Assembly: GCF_018598175.1 (NCBI RefSeq)
Contig: NZ_JAHESE010000010.1
Location: forward strand, 62,001-126,000
Origin: Dawidia cretensis
Lineage (GTDB): Bacteria > Bacteroidota > Bacteroidia > Cytophagales > Cyclobacteriaceae
Length of the DNA stretch: 64,000 nt
Reading direction: 5' to 3'
Shown here piece after piece: positions 17,395-26,278 of this stretch. The translations under genes and the position numbers were made by a program. How positions within the stretch are numbered: the stretch's first letter is position 1; each line of letters opens with the position of its first letter. Below the pieces are notes generated by a model that saw nothing but the letters and a program-made list of their open reading frames with translations, had not been told where the DNA came from and ran no database searches.

Positions 17395-18396
17395 ATGCGC
17401 TCCTCCCTACACGCAACCTTATACAGCGCCTGGCTGACCATGGCTTTGCTTCTGGCCACCGCCTGCGATACCGAATACGAAAATGCTCTCTACCCCTATA
17501 AAGAGCTGACAACGTTCTCCTTCACCGCCGATGGCACGCTGGTCGAAGCAGCCATCGCCGAAGGACAAATCCTGCTGTACTGGCCGCACACACTGGACCT
17601 TCCCGCTACGATCACACCGCAGCTCTCAGTTTCCGAAAAAGCCACCATTGCGCCTACCTCCGGCACACCGATACCGTTGCACGACGATATTACCTATACC
17701 GTTACAGCAGAAGATGGCAGCACGGCTACGTATACCGTAAAAGTTATCGTGAACCAGCCACCGCTCTCCCTGGATGACGAGAATCCCGCAGTTGTATCGT
17801 TTGGGCAGCCGGCCGATATTCGCGGCACGAACATCCTGCTCGACGCCAGTCGTACAACGATCTCGCTCATTGCCGCCGACGGCGAAGAGACACAGATGGA
17901 AATCGACACCATTGTCGACGGGCTCGGCACCGGCTTCGGCTCGAATATACTGATCCAGCTCCCGGAAGAAGGCACCACCGCCCTGGACACCGGCTGGTAC
18001 AAAATCAAAGTCGTCACCGGCGTACGAACAGTCACAACCTCCAACGCCGTGCTGTACATCCGATACCGCTATCCAGCCTTTGACTTTATTACCCATGCCA
18101 TTACGGTACACCCCGGCGAGGCCTTCACCTTGACGGGAGAGTATTTACGGCAACTGGACGATGCCCGCGTCATGGTACAAGACGGTTCGGAGGAATATTA
18201 CTCCCTCGCAAAGGTCAGCTCCACACCGACTGAAGTGACCTACCGCGTGCCCGACGATATGCCTGCCCGGGAATACTACACGATCTTACCGGGCATCATT
18301 GACCTTTTCTCCGGCAACGTGGACTACACATATCAGTTGAATGTATACCCCAACGTACACCCGCAACTCATCGTCACTGAACAACAGGAAAACTAG
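17395..18396 (+). CDS. Multi-domain Ig-like surface lipoprotein in the haem operon
   Basis: A 333-residue lipoprotein with lipobox LLATAC. It has the same first domain as the preceding gene (TYTVTAEDGSTATYTVKV near residue 105-122), followed by two IPT-like domains (ADIRGTNILLD; EAFTLTGEYLRQLDDARV). It is thus one domain longer than its neighbour and probably arose by duplication. The role is unknown; surface exposure and ligand or protein binding are inferred from the lipobox and fold. Start ATG 17395 is 24 bp after the preceding stop. Confidence 0.75.
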   Translation: MRSSLHATLYSAWLTMALLLATACDTEYENALYPYKELTTFSFTADGTLVEAAIAEGQILLYWPHTLDLPATITPQLSVSEKATIAPTSGTPIPLHDDITYTVTAEDGSTATYTVKVIVNQPPLSLDDENPAVVSFGQPADIRGTNILLDASRTTISLIAADGEETQMEIDTIVDGLGTGFGSNILIQLPEEGTTALDTGWYKIKVVTGVRTVTTSNAVLYIRYRYPAFDFITHAITVHPGEAFTLTGEYLRQLDDARVMVQDGSEEYYSLAKVSSTPTEVTYRVPDDMPAREYYTILPGIIDLFSGNVDYTYQLNVYPNVHPQLIVTEQQEN

Positions 18397-18483
18397 TATG
18401 AAACTGCCAGCACCCATGAACACGGGGTAGCGAAAGATAAAAACCAGCAACTGTCTATCGTAGCCGCAATCTTCGAAGAAAAC

Positions 18484-18517
18484 GAAGAAGCCGGGCATTG
18501 CGACTGCCCGGCTCTTC
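18484..18517 (+). other. Intercistronic hairpin before the third HmuY-like gene
   Basis: A 13-bp stem with one bulged A (GAAG-A-AGCCGGGCA paired to TGCCCGGCT-CTTC), loop TTGCGAC, lies in a 169-bp gap inside the operon. No T-run follows, so it may stabilise or direct processing of mRNA instead of terminating it. Confidence 0.6.
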
Positions 18518-18565
18518 CAATCTCCGAAGCAAAATAAATCGTAAACATTGAACCGTTTAAAGACA

Positions 18566-19324
18566 ATGAAAACAACATCAACTCCCGCTCCGGAAACCGG
18601 ACGCAATTTAGTAAAAAGCATGAACAGCTTTGCACGCGTATGCGCAGTAGCATTGGCCGTAATTTTCACCGCATGTCAGGAAGACGAGATCGCTCCCACC
18701 GATCCGTCCCTGAAGCATCAAACCGTGGCGGCGAGTCCGATCGCCGGCGGCGCCGCCGTAAGCTTTACGTCGGCCTCCACTTTTGGCACCGTACGCCTCG
18801 ACAACACCGGCGTATACTACGTAGAGGACTTTTTCCAGGGCACACCAGGCACCGGCACCGACCCGCACGTACCCAACGCTACGTATTATTACCGGTTTGA
18901 CCTTGTCGATGGTGGCACGTCGTCGAACTACGTACTGCGCTTTGCCGGTACTGCCAACGGCGACATCACGGTAGCGTCGGGCTATACCCTGGCGTATACC
19001 AGCACCAACTTCAATTCCGTTACCAGCAGCACAGCGACAACGGCCGTAACCGGCGCCTTTGGGTATAACAACATCACCATGGGCACGCCGACTTCCTTTA
19101 CGGTAAATCCGTTGCACCCAGGTTGGTACAACTACAACATCGTGAACCACATTGTATATCCGCTGGCTGACAACGGTGGCAGTGTAACACTGGTGATCAC
19201 CAACACCAGCACCGGCGTGAAGTATAAAGTCGAACCCCAGGATATTTATCAGGGTGGTATCCCCAACTCGGCTACCCCTCCGAACAACTATCCTTATCTG
19301 AAATTCCGTTACAAACAACTCTAA
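18566..19324 (+). CDS. HmuY-like lipoprotein, copy 3 (divergent)
   Basis: A 252-residue Thr/Gly/Asn-rich lipoprotein with lipobox IFTACQ. It ends like HmuY proteins (PGWYNYNIVNHIVYPL, then YPYLKFRYKQL) but lacks the PGYGG-GKGG stretch of copies 1 and 2. Family membership therefore rests on the C-terminal half and context. The ATG at 18566 gives a long n-region before the signal sequence; the ATG at 18620 gives a more usual signal peptide and is a real alternative. The gene is bracketed by strong hairpins on both sides, unlike any other gene in the operon. Confidence 0.75.
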   Translation: MKTTSTPAPETGRNLVKSMNSFARVCAVALAVIFTACQEDEIAPTDPSLKHQTVAASPIAGGAAVSFTSASTFGTVRLDNTGVYYVEDFFQGTPGTGTDPHVPNATYYYRFDLVDGGTSSNYVLRFAGTANGDITVASGYTLAYTSTNFNSVTSSTATTAVTGAFGYNNITMGTPTSFTVNPLHPGWYNYNIVNHIVYPLADNGGSVTLVITNTSTGVKYKVEPQDIYQGGIPNSATPPNNYPYLKFRYKQL

Positions 19325-19330
19325 TCAAAG

Positions 19331-19397
19331 GCTTCAGGCGGCTCCCTGAAGCTGGTTGCTGGTTTATGAACGTTCTGGCCTCCGGGCCGGAACGTTC
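19331..19397 (+). terminator. Two tandem hairpins after the third HmuY-like gene
   Basis: GCTTCAGG/CCTGAAGC (19331-19352, 6-nt loop) is followed by GAACGTTCTGGCC paired to GGCCGGAACGTTC (19368-19397) with a TCCG loop and one T-G wobble. TCTTAATAAAAAA follows, so the T-run is poor; partial termination or mRNA end protection is possible. Confidence 0.5.
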
Positions 19398-19416
19398 TCT
19401 TAATAAAAAAATACAC

Positions 19417-20928
19417 ATGAAGTCAACGTCTCATCGCTTCTGCCCGCTCGCCATCCTGTTCAGCATCATGCTGCTCGTGGCAGGCGCGTGTCAGGATGAT
19501 GACGACAACGGTCTGCAAATTCCGTCGGGCACACGCGCAGAGCAAACGGCAGACTCCATCTTTCTCTACGCGCGTGAACTATACCGGTGGTATGACGCCC
19601 TTCCGGATTATACAACCGTCAATCCCCGCCAATACGTGGCCGGTGGCGATAACATCGAAAACCTGCAGCGGGAGCTTTTCGCCCTTACGCAGTACGCTAC
19701 TAATCCCGCCACGGGCCAGCCCTACGAAACATCAGCCCGGCCCGGCCAACCGAAATATTCATTTCTACAATACGTCTCCGACGCCTCCCCAACGGGTCGC
19801 GCAAACGCCGGGCCGCTGAACGAGTCCATATACGGATTTGGCCTTGAAACCGCTGTACTCAGCACCGGAGAGCTATACATTCGTCAAATACTACCCGGTT
19901 CTCCGGCTGCCACGGCCGGCCTCTACCGCGGCCAACACATAATCACTGTTAATGGACAAGCGATCGACATTCAATCGAACGAAGACCTCGAAAACATCCG
20001 GAAAGCCTGGATCAATCCTTCTTTAACGATTACCGTACACGGACAAGAACAAGAAATAATACTATCACAAGCTAGCTACACCGCTGACCCCGTATCAACA
20101 CACATGCTACTGGACGCGCCTGATGGCACCACCGGCTACCTTGTGCTAAACTCCTTCCCACCACTCGCCGCCGCGCAAGCATCGCTGGACAATGTTTTTG
20201 CTATTTTCGCTACGGCCGGCATCACGCACCTGATCATCGACCTGCGCTACAATGCCGGTGGCTATACAGAAACAGCCGAATATCTGCTCGGCCTCCTGGC
20301 CCCGACACGCCTGCAAGGAGCCGTCCTCTACACCGAGCACTACAACGCGCTCCTACAACAACGGCAAGCTCCCATTCTCACCCGGCAACGGCTACTGGAC
20401 GCAAACGGTAACGCCATCCTCTACAAAGGCAGATACGCGACGTACGCCGATGTCGATTACTCGCCCGAAGCCAATACTTATACCCTCGCCAAACACGGCT
20501 CGCTCGAAACCATCACCGACGTAACCTTCATCACCACGGCCGAAACTGCATCTGCCAGCGAGCTCGTCATTCACGCGCTCCGCCCGCACCTGCGCATACG
20601 CCAGGTGGGCACTACGTCGTACGGAAAGCCCGTTGGTTTTTTCCCGGTCACGATCGACCAATATATGCTTTGGATGCCTACCTTTAACATCACCAACGCC
20701 ACCGGCGACGGCGACTACTACAACGGGCTGCCCCCCGACATCGTAGCATCCGACGATGTCACCCACAATTTCGGCGACCCGCAGGAAGCCAGCCTCGCCA
20801 CAGCCTTATCACACACAGGAAGCAGCCGGCTGCCATCGGGCACAACGTTGCAACACCCACAAACCATCAACACCACCCCCCGGCACACCGGTCTGATCGA
20901 AACGAGAAGAACCCTAACCAGAAATTGA
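19417..20928 (+). CDS. S41 family (C-terminal-processing-like) peptidase lipoprotein
   Basis: A 503-residue lipoprotein (lipobox LVAGAC, then CQDDDDN) with an N-terminal helical domain (LYARELYRWYDALPDYTT), a PDZ domain (about 150-225; FGLETAVLST, LPGSPAATAGLYRGQHI) and an S41 protease domain. The expected Ser is in TAETASASELV and the Lys in TTSYGKPVGF. S41 enzymes are Ser/Lys endopeptidases. Position inside the haem operon suggests cleavage of a haem-carrying protein or processing of a surface partner (inference). ATG 19417 chosen because it gives a normal signal peptide; the frame is open from 19366 but that start lies in a hairpin. Confidence 0.87.
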   Translation: MKSTSHRFCPLAILFSIMLLVAGACQDDDDNGLQIPSGTRAEQTADSIFLYARELYRWYDALPDYTTVNPRQYVAGGDNIENLQRELFALTQYATNPATGQPYETSARPGQPKYSFLQYVSDASPTGRANAGPLNESIYGFGLETAVLSTGELYIRQILPGSPAATAGLYRGQHIITVNGQAIDIQSNEDLENIRKAWINPSLTITVHGQEQEIILSQASYTADPVSTHMLLDAPDGTTGYLVLNSFPPLAAAQASLDNVFAIFATAGITHLIIDLRYNAGGYTETAEYLLGLLAPTRLQGAVLYTEHYNALLQQRQAPILTRQRLLDANGNAILYKGRYATYADVDYSPEANTYTLAKHGSLETITDVTFITTAETASASELVIHALRPHLRIRQVGTTSYGKPVGFFPVTIDQYMLWMPTFNITNATGDGDYYNGLPPDIVASDDVTHNFGDPQEASLATALSHTGSSRLPSGTTLQHPQTINTTPRHTGLIETRRTLTRN

Positions 20929-20960
20929 TAACCCTATTCGAAAAAATATATAAACACTAT

Positions 20961-21542
20961 ATGGAAGCAAAAACCAACGTAAGCACCAACATCAAAGAAG
21001 CCACAAAAGACGCGCACGTCGCCCTGGAAAAACAAGTAGTGCAGCGCCTTAAAAGCATACGCTCCAACGCTGACTATGCCGCACTGTTGAAATATTTCTA
21101 TGCATATTTCAACCACGTAGAAAAAGCCATTGCACTGTACATCACAGAAAGTCTGCTGCCCGATTATAAAGAGCGGCGGAACTCGATCTATATTAAAAAC
21201 GACATCCTCGCACTGGGTAGTACGACGGAAGATTTGCCGGCCACGACGGTACCAGTAATTGACAATCATGTGAAGGCGCTGGGCGCACTGTACGTGATGG
21301 AAGGCTCCATCATGGGAGGAAGCATTATCGTCAAGATGCTGGAAAAAGGCGGCATTACCGACGGCGTATCATTCTTCTCAGGCTACGGCGAGGCCACTGG
21401 CCCTATGTGGCAAAAATTTGTAGCCATCATGAATCGCGAAGCTGTCTCTGAATCACAGCAAGCTGACATGATCCAAGCAGCAAACGAGACCTTCTCGCAT
21501 TTCTCTAAAGTATTTGAGCAAACGCCAGTGGTCCAGTCTTAA
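20961..21542 (+). CDS. Biliverdin-producing haem oxygenase
   Basis: A 193-residue all-helical cytoplasmic enzyme that opens the haem ring to release iron. The proximal ligand is probably H19 in ATKDAHVALEK, and the distal helix shows LGALYVMEGSIMGGSI, with the glycine-rich kink that lies over haem. Length is typical of bacterial HemO/HmuO. It is the last gene of the haem operon and is followed by a strong terminator, so imported haem is likely used as an iron source. The ATG at 20961 is preferred; a TTG at 20925 overlapping the protease stop would add 12 residues. Confidence 0.9.
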   Translation: MEAKTNVSTNIKEATKDAHVALEKQVVQRLKSIRSNADYAALLKYFYAYFNHVEKAIALYITESLLPDYKERRNSIYIKNDILALGSTTEDLPATTVPVIDNHVKALGALYVMEGSIMGGSIIVKMLEKGGITDGVSFFSGYGEATGPMWQKFVAIMNREAVSESQQADMIQAANETFSHFSKVFEQTPVVQS

Positions 21543-21590
21543 GGGGATTAGTAACATACAGGAGACTTCCGAAACCCGGCGCTACAACAT

Positions 21591-21620
21591 AAAAAAGGGG
21601 CTCAACCAAAGCCCCTTTTT
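21591..21620. terminator. Bidirectional terminator between haem oxygenase and GH92 genes
   Basis: An 11-bp stem AAAAAGGGGCT/AGCCCCTTTTT with loop CAACCAA has an A-run on one side and a T-run on the other, so it can work for both convergent transcripts. Confidence 0.9.
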
Positions 21621-21639
21621 AATATAGTCTGTCTACTAC

Positions 21640-23952
21640 TTACTTCTTAACCGGCTTCGCCCCCATAAAGAACGTAAGCTGCCCACCCTGCGTAATATCC
21701 GCATGCGTCAAATACAGCCGATTCAATGTCTTCCCATTCAACACCAGCTTCTGCACATACACATTCTTATCGCTCTGGTTCTTCGCTTCAATCGCAAACG
21801 TCTTCCCATTCTCCAACGTAAGCGTAGCCGACTGAATCGCCGGGCTTCCCACAATATACTGATCTGACGCTGGTGCCACCGGATAGAACCCAAGCGTCGT
21901 GAAAATATACCACGCACTCATCTGTCCACAGTCGTCGTTCCCACCAAGCCCATCGGGCGTAGGCTGATACTGCTTCTTCAGGATCATCCGCGTGCGCTCT
22001 TGTGTCTTCCAGGGTTGATCTGTCCAATGATACAGGTACGCAGCATGGTGCGCCGGCTCATTGCCGTGTACGTAATTTCCAATGATGCCTTCGCGGGTGA
22101 TGTCTTCGGTGTCCGCAAAGAACTCATCCGGCAGGTGCATCGTAAACAACGAATCGAGGTGCTGCACAAAGCGTTTCTTGCCCCCCATACCAGCAATCAT
22201 CTGGTCAGGCTCGTGCGGCACATACAGGCTATAGTTCCAGGCATTTCCCTCAATATATCCCTGACCATGCGTGCTCAGCACATCAAACTCCTTCCGGAAA
22301 CTGCCGTTGCTCAGCTTCGGACGCATATACCCGGTGCTGGCATCGTATACATTGCGCCAGTTGGTCGAGCGCTTCTGAAACTCCGCATACACATCCTGAC
22401 GGTTCAGCTTCTTGGCAACCTGCGCAATACACCAGTCGTCATACGCATACTCCAGCGTCTTCGAAACAGACGAAGAGTTCTTGTCCTCCGGCACATACCC
22501 CAGGTCGATGTAATAACCAATACCGTCAAATTTACGATAGCGGGCAGTGGCCACGCAGGCATCCAGCGCACGATTGACATCGCCTGTGAAGTTCCCTTTG
22601 ATGATCGCATCGCATATCACCGATACGCTGTGGTAGCCGATCATACACCAGTTCTCGTTCGCATAGTGCGACCACACGGGCAGCATTTTGTGTACGCTTT
22701 GGTCGTAGTGCGCGAGCATGGACTTTACCATGTCGTCGTTACGCTTGGGCTGGATGATGTTAAAGAACGGGTGCAGCGCGCGGTAGGTATCCCACAGCGA
22801 GAAGGTGGTGTAGTTGGTAAACCCGTGTGCGGTGTGGTTGTTCTGATCGAGGCCGCGGTATTGACCATCGCCGTCGTTGTATACCGTCGGACCAAGGAAT
22901 GTGTGGTACAGGGCGGTGTAGAAGTTCACGAGGTCGCCACGCGTGGCCGCCTTTACGCGAATCTTTTGCAGCTCCTGCTCCCAGCGTTGTTGGCCATCGG
23001 CTTTTGCTTTTTCAAAATCCCAGTGGGGAATCTCCTGTTTCAGGTTGGCCAATGCCCCGGCGGTGCTGACCGGTGACAATGCGAACTTGATCTTGATCTT
23101 TTCGCCTTCGGTAGTTTTGAAGTCGAAGTACATGCGCAGCTGCTCGCTGGCCAGGTCGGGGAAGTTATGTTCCTGATCGAACTTGCGCCAGAACCCTTTG
23201 TACACGTCGGGCTTAGAGAAGTCCTTGGCACCGTACTGCACGAACGGCTTCGAAAAGCTCATGGCAAAGTAAACGGTACGGGTACGCGCCCACCCTGCCG
23301 TCTGGCGGTAGCCGGTAATGAGGGTATCGTTCTCTACGCGCACAAAGGTCCATACGTTCTTGTCAGCGTAGTTGTAGATACCGTGCATCAGGTCCAGGAT
23401 GATGTGAGCCTGATCTGATTTCGGGAATGTATATTGGTGAAAGCCTACGCGGGTGCTCGTGGTAAGCTCCGCTACAATGCCGGGCTCCGTTAGCTTCACG
23501 CGGTAATAGTTCGCTTCGGCATGCTCTTCTTCGTGCGAGAAAGTCGAGCGGTAGCCTTTCTCCGGATGCTCCTCCGTGCCGGGATTCAGCTGCAGGGGCC
23601 CCGTGGTAGGCATCACCAGGAAATCACCGAGGTCGGAGTGGCCGGTGCCGCTAAAGTGCGTATGGCTGAAGCCTACAATAGTCTTGTCGTCGTATTGATA
23701 CCCCGCACAGTATTTATACACCAGTGGATTGTATTTGCCCTCGGCTTCATACGGTATCGTGTCGGTATCGGGACTAAGCTGCACCATGCCAAACGGTACG
23801 GTCGCGCCTGGATACGTATGGCCCATCTTATACGTACCGATCATCGGGTTGACATAGGGCACCAGTTTCTCCTGCTGCGCAACGGCTGAAAGCACTGACA
23901 GCGCTAATAGCGCTGTCAGAACTTGTTTTTTAAATGAATTTTGTACGATCAT
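21640..23952 (-). CDS. GH92 family alpha-mannosidase, copy A
   Basis: A 770-residue secreted enzyme (signal peptide ending SAVAQQ). GH92 enzymes are Ca-dependent exo-alpha-mannosidases that trim N-glycans. The N-terminal domain starts VNPMIGTYKMGHTYPGATVP and the (alpha/alpha)6 catalytic domain holds YVHGNEPAHHAAYLY and GGNDDCGQMSAWYIFTTLGF, the regions that carry the catalytic acid and metal ligands. Its ATG overlaps the TGA of the next upstream GH92 gene (ATGA), so the two are translationally coupled. It is the last gene of the locus before the bidirectional terminator. Confidence 0.95.
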   Translation of the reverse strand: MIVQNSFKKQVLTALLALSVLSAVAQQEKLVPYVNPMIGTYKMGHTYPGATVPFGMVQLSPDTDTIPYEAEGKYNPLVYKYCAGYQYDDKTIVGFSHTHFSGTGHSDLGDFLVMPTTGPLQLNPGTEEHPEKGYRSTFSHEEEHAEANYYRVKLTEPGIVAELTTSTRVGFHQYTFPKSDQAHIILDLMHGIYNYADKNVWTFVRVENDTLITGYRQTAGWARTRTVYFAMSFSKPFVQYGAKDFSKPDVYKGFWRKFDQEHNFPDLASEQLRMYFDFKTTEGEKIKIKFALSPVSTAGALANLKQEIPHWDFEKAKADGQQRWEQELQKIRVKAATRGDLVNFYTALYHTFLGPTVYNDGDGQYRGLDQNNHTAHGFTNYTTFSLWDTYRALHPFFNIIQPKRNDDMVKSMLAHYDQSVHKMLPVWSHYANENWCMIGYHSVSVICDAIIKGNFTGDVNRALDACVATARYRKFDGIGYYIDLGYVPEDKNSSSVSKTLEYAYDDWCIAQVAKKLNRQDVYAEFQKRSTNWRNVYDASTGYMRPKLSNGSFRKEFDVLSTHGQGYIEGNAWNYSLYVPHEPDQMIAGMGGKKRFVQHLDSLFTMHLPDEFFADTEDITREGIIGNYVHGNEPAHHAAYLYHWTDQPWKTQERTRMILKKQYQPTPDGLGGNDDCGQMSAWYIFTTLGFYPVAPASDQYIVGSPAIQSATLTLENGKTFAIEAKNQSDKNVYVQKLVLNGKTLNRLYLTHADITQGGQLTFFMGAKPVKK

Positions 23953-26264
23953 TTCTTTTTCTTGGTGGTCGTCGGAGCGTTCTCTATTGAAAATGAATAC
24001 GGCGCATCTTCCTTGGTGATACCACGCTGTTTCTGCGGCTCAGCGGCCATGTCAAAATCCAGCGTAGCGCCTTGCAGCAGCGCTGCGTGGCTCAGCCAGT
24101 TTTTAGTATACGGCTTGCCGTCAACTTGCAGCGAAGAAATGTAGCGATTCTCGGCGCTGTTCTTCGGTGCGTTCAGCGTGATCTTCTTGCCGTTCTCCAG
24201 CGTCACGACTGTTTTCTTAAATAACGGAGCTCCTACAACGTACTGGTCGGTGGCTGGACATACCGGGTAGAAGCCCATGGCCGAAAATACATACCAGGCA
24301 GAAGTCTGACCGTTGTCTTCGTCGCCGCAGTAGCCATCGGGCGTGGGCAGGTACATACGATTCATCGTCTCACGTACCCAGTACTGTGTTTTCCAGGGCT
24401 CGCCTGAGAAGTTGTACAGATAAATCATGTGCTGAATAGGCTGGTTGCCGTGTGCATATTGACCCATGTTGGCGATTTGCATTTCGCGAATCTCGTGGAT
24501 CACCGCGCGATAGTAGCTTTCATCGAACGTGGGAGCCATGGTAAACACCTCGTCGAGTTTGGCATTAAACCTCTCTTTACCGCCCATCAGGTCGACAAGA
24601 CCCTGGATATCGTGAAATACCGACCAGGTGTAGTGCATGCTGTTGCCTTCGGTAAAGGCATCACCCCACTTCACCGGGTTGAACGGAGCCTGGAACTTAC
24701 CGTCTTTGTTTTTACCCCGCATCCAGCCGGTCTCTTTATCAAACAGGTTGCGGTAGTTCTGGCATCGCTTGGCGAAAAGGTCGATTTCTTTCTGAGGACG
24801 TTTCAGGGCTTTTGCCAACTGGTAGATGGCGAAGTCGTCGTACGCATACTCCAGCGTGCGCGCAGCATTCTCGTTGATATTAACATCGTATGGAACATAG
24901 CCAAGCTCGTTGTAGTATTTCACACCGGCGCGGCCAACAGCCGTCAGCGGGCCTTCGTTGTTGGCATCTTTCAATACAGCTTCATACAGGGTGTTGATAT
25001 CGTAGCCCCGTCCGCCCTTCAGGTATGCGTCGGCTACAACGGAAGCAGAGTTGTTACCCACCATCACGTTGCGGTAGCCCGGGCTGGCCCACTCGGGCAA
25101 CCATCCGCCTTCTTTGTAGGCGTTTGCCAGACCTTCCTGCATTTGCGCATTCAACGTAGGATACATCAGGTTCAGGAAAGGGAACATGGCGCGGAAGGTA
25201 TCCCAGAAGCCGGTGTCGGTAAACATATAACCCGGCAGCACCTGGCCGTTGTAGGGGCTGTAGTGTACGACCTTTCCTTGCGCATCGAATTCAAAGAACT
25301 TACGGGGGAAAAGCAGTGAGCGGTACAGACATGAATAGAATACACGCAGCTGATCGATGCTTCCACCGGTTACGGCTATGCGCGTCAACTCTTTATTCCA
25401 GGCAGCTTTGCCTTTTTGTTTCACCGTTTCAAAGCTGTCGCTGCCCAGTTCCTTCAGGTTCAACTCAGCCTGCTCTGCACTGATGAACGAAGATGCTACG
25501 CGCACATGCACCAGCTCGCCACGGCGGGTCTTAAAGCCTACAACAGCACCGGCATGCTCGGCCTTTACCTCGAGCGCGTCTGTCTCGTTGTATTTATCCC
25601 AACCTTTGGCGAGCGTAAAAGGCTTGTCAAACTTCAGCACGAAATAGTTCTTGAAGTTGTCGGGCACACCGCCGCTGTTGCGGGTCGTGTAGCCGACAAT
25701 CTTTTGTTCGTTCGGAATGATCTTTACGTACGAGCCTTTATCAAAGGCATCGAGAATAATATAGGCCTGATCGCTTTCAGGGAATGTAAACCGGAAAATG
25801 GAAGCCCGCTCGGTAGGAGCCAGCTCGGTGGTTACATCGTAGTCGGCCAGGTACACGCTATAGTAGTATGGCTTGGCAACCTCTGCCTTATGTGAAAACC
25901 AGCTGGCGCGCTTTTCTTCGTTCAGCTCCCGCTTGCCGGTAATCGGCATGATGGAGAACTGGCCGTAGTCGTTCATCCAGGGCGAAGGCTGGTGAGTCTG
26001 TTTGAATCCTCTGATTTTAATAGCGTCGTAGGTGTACGCCCATCCGTCTCCCATCTTACCCGTCTGCGGCATCCAAAAATTCATACCCCAGGGTAACGCA
26101 ATGGCTGGATAGGTGTTACCGTTGGACAACGCGTGATCGGAGTCGGTGCCAATCAGCGGGTTTGCCCACTCTTCCGGATCAGCTATCGGCGCGCTTACTT
26201 CCTGCGCCCGCAACGGCATACTTCCCAGGCACACTAGAATCAGGAAACAAAAAGATCTCATCAT
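23949..26264 (-). CDS. GH92 family alpha-mannosidase, copy B
   Basis: A 771-residue secreted enzyme (signal peptide ending PLRAQ). Family motifs are EEWANPLIGTDSDHALSNGN at the N-terminus, QYAHGNQPIQHMIYLYN and GDEDNGQTSAWYVFSAMGFY. It differs clearly from copy A in sequence, so the two are not a recent duplication and may cut different mannose linkages. Its last bases overlap the start of copy A by 4 bp. It follows the BSP-type metallopeptidase by 14 bp. Confidence 0.95.
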   Translation of the reverse strand: MMRSFCFLILVCLGSMPLRAQEVSAPIADPEEWANPLIGTDSDHALSNGNTYPAIALPWGMNFWMPQTGKMGDGWAYTYDAIKIRGFKQTHQPSPWMNDYGQFSIMPITGKRELNEEKRASWFSHKAEVAKPYYYSVYLADYDVTTELAPTERASIFRFTFPESDQAYIILDAFDKGSYVKIIPNEQKIVGYTTRNSGGVPDNFKNYFVLKFDKPFTLAKGWDKYNETDALEVKAEHAGAVVGFKTRRGELVHVRVASSFISAEQAELNLKELGSDSFETVKQKGKAAWNKELTRIAVTGGSIDQLRVFYSCLYRSLLFPRKFFEFDAQGKVVHYSPYNGQVLPGYMFTDTGFWDTFRAMFPFLNLMYPTLNAQMQEGLANAYKEGGWLPEWASPGYRNVMVGNNSASVVADAYLKGGRGYDINTLYEAVLKDANNEGPLTAVGRAGVKYYNELGYVPYDVNINENAARTLEYAYDDFAIYQLAKALKRPQKEIDLFAKRCQNYRNLFDKETGWMRGKNKDGKFQAPFNPVKWGDAFTEGNSMHYTWSVFHDIQGLVDLMGGKERFNAKLDEVFTMAPTFDESYYRAVIHEIREMQIANMGQYAHGNQPIQHMIYLYNFSGEPWKTQYWVRETMNRMYLPTPDGYCGDEDNGQTSAWYVFSAMGFYPVCPATDQYVVGAPLFKKTVVTLENGKKITLNAPKNSAENRYISSLQVDGKPYTKNWLSHAALLQGATLDFDMAAEPQKQRGITKEDAPYSFSIENAPTTTKKKK

Positions 26265-26278
26265 GATGTAAAAATTGG

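Noticed and set aside
22000-23076. 358-codon open frame opposite a GH92 gene
   Set aside because: It lies fully inside a certain GH92 gene on the other strand; GC-rich third positions create such long shadows.
21640-26264. Recent tandem duplication of GH92 genes
   Set aside because: The two proteins have similar length but differ clearly in their catalytic-region motifs and ends, so the duplication is old or the genes were acquired separately.
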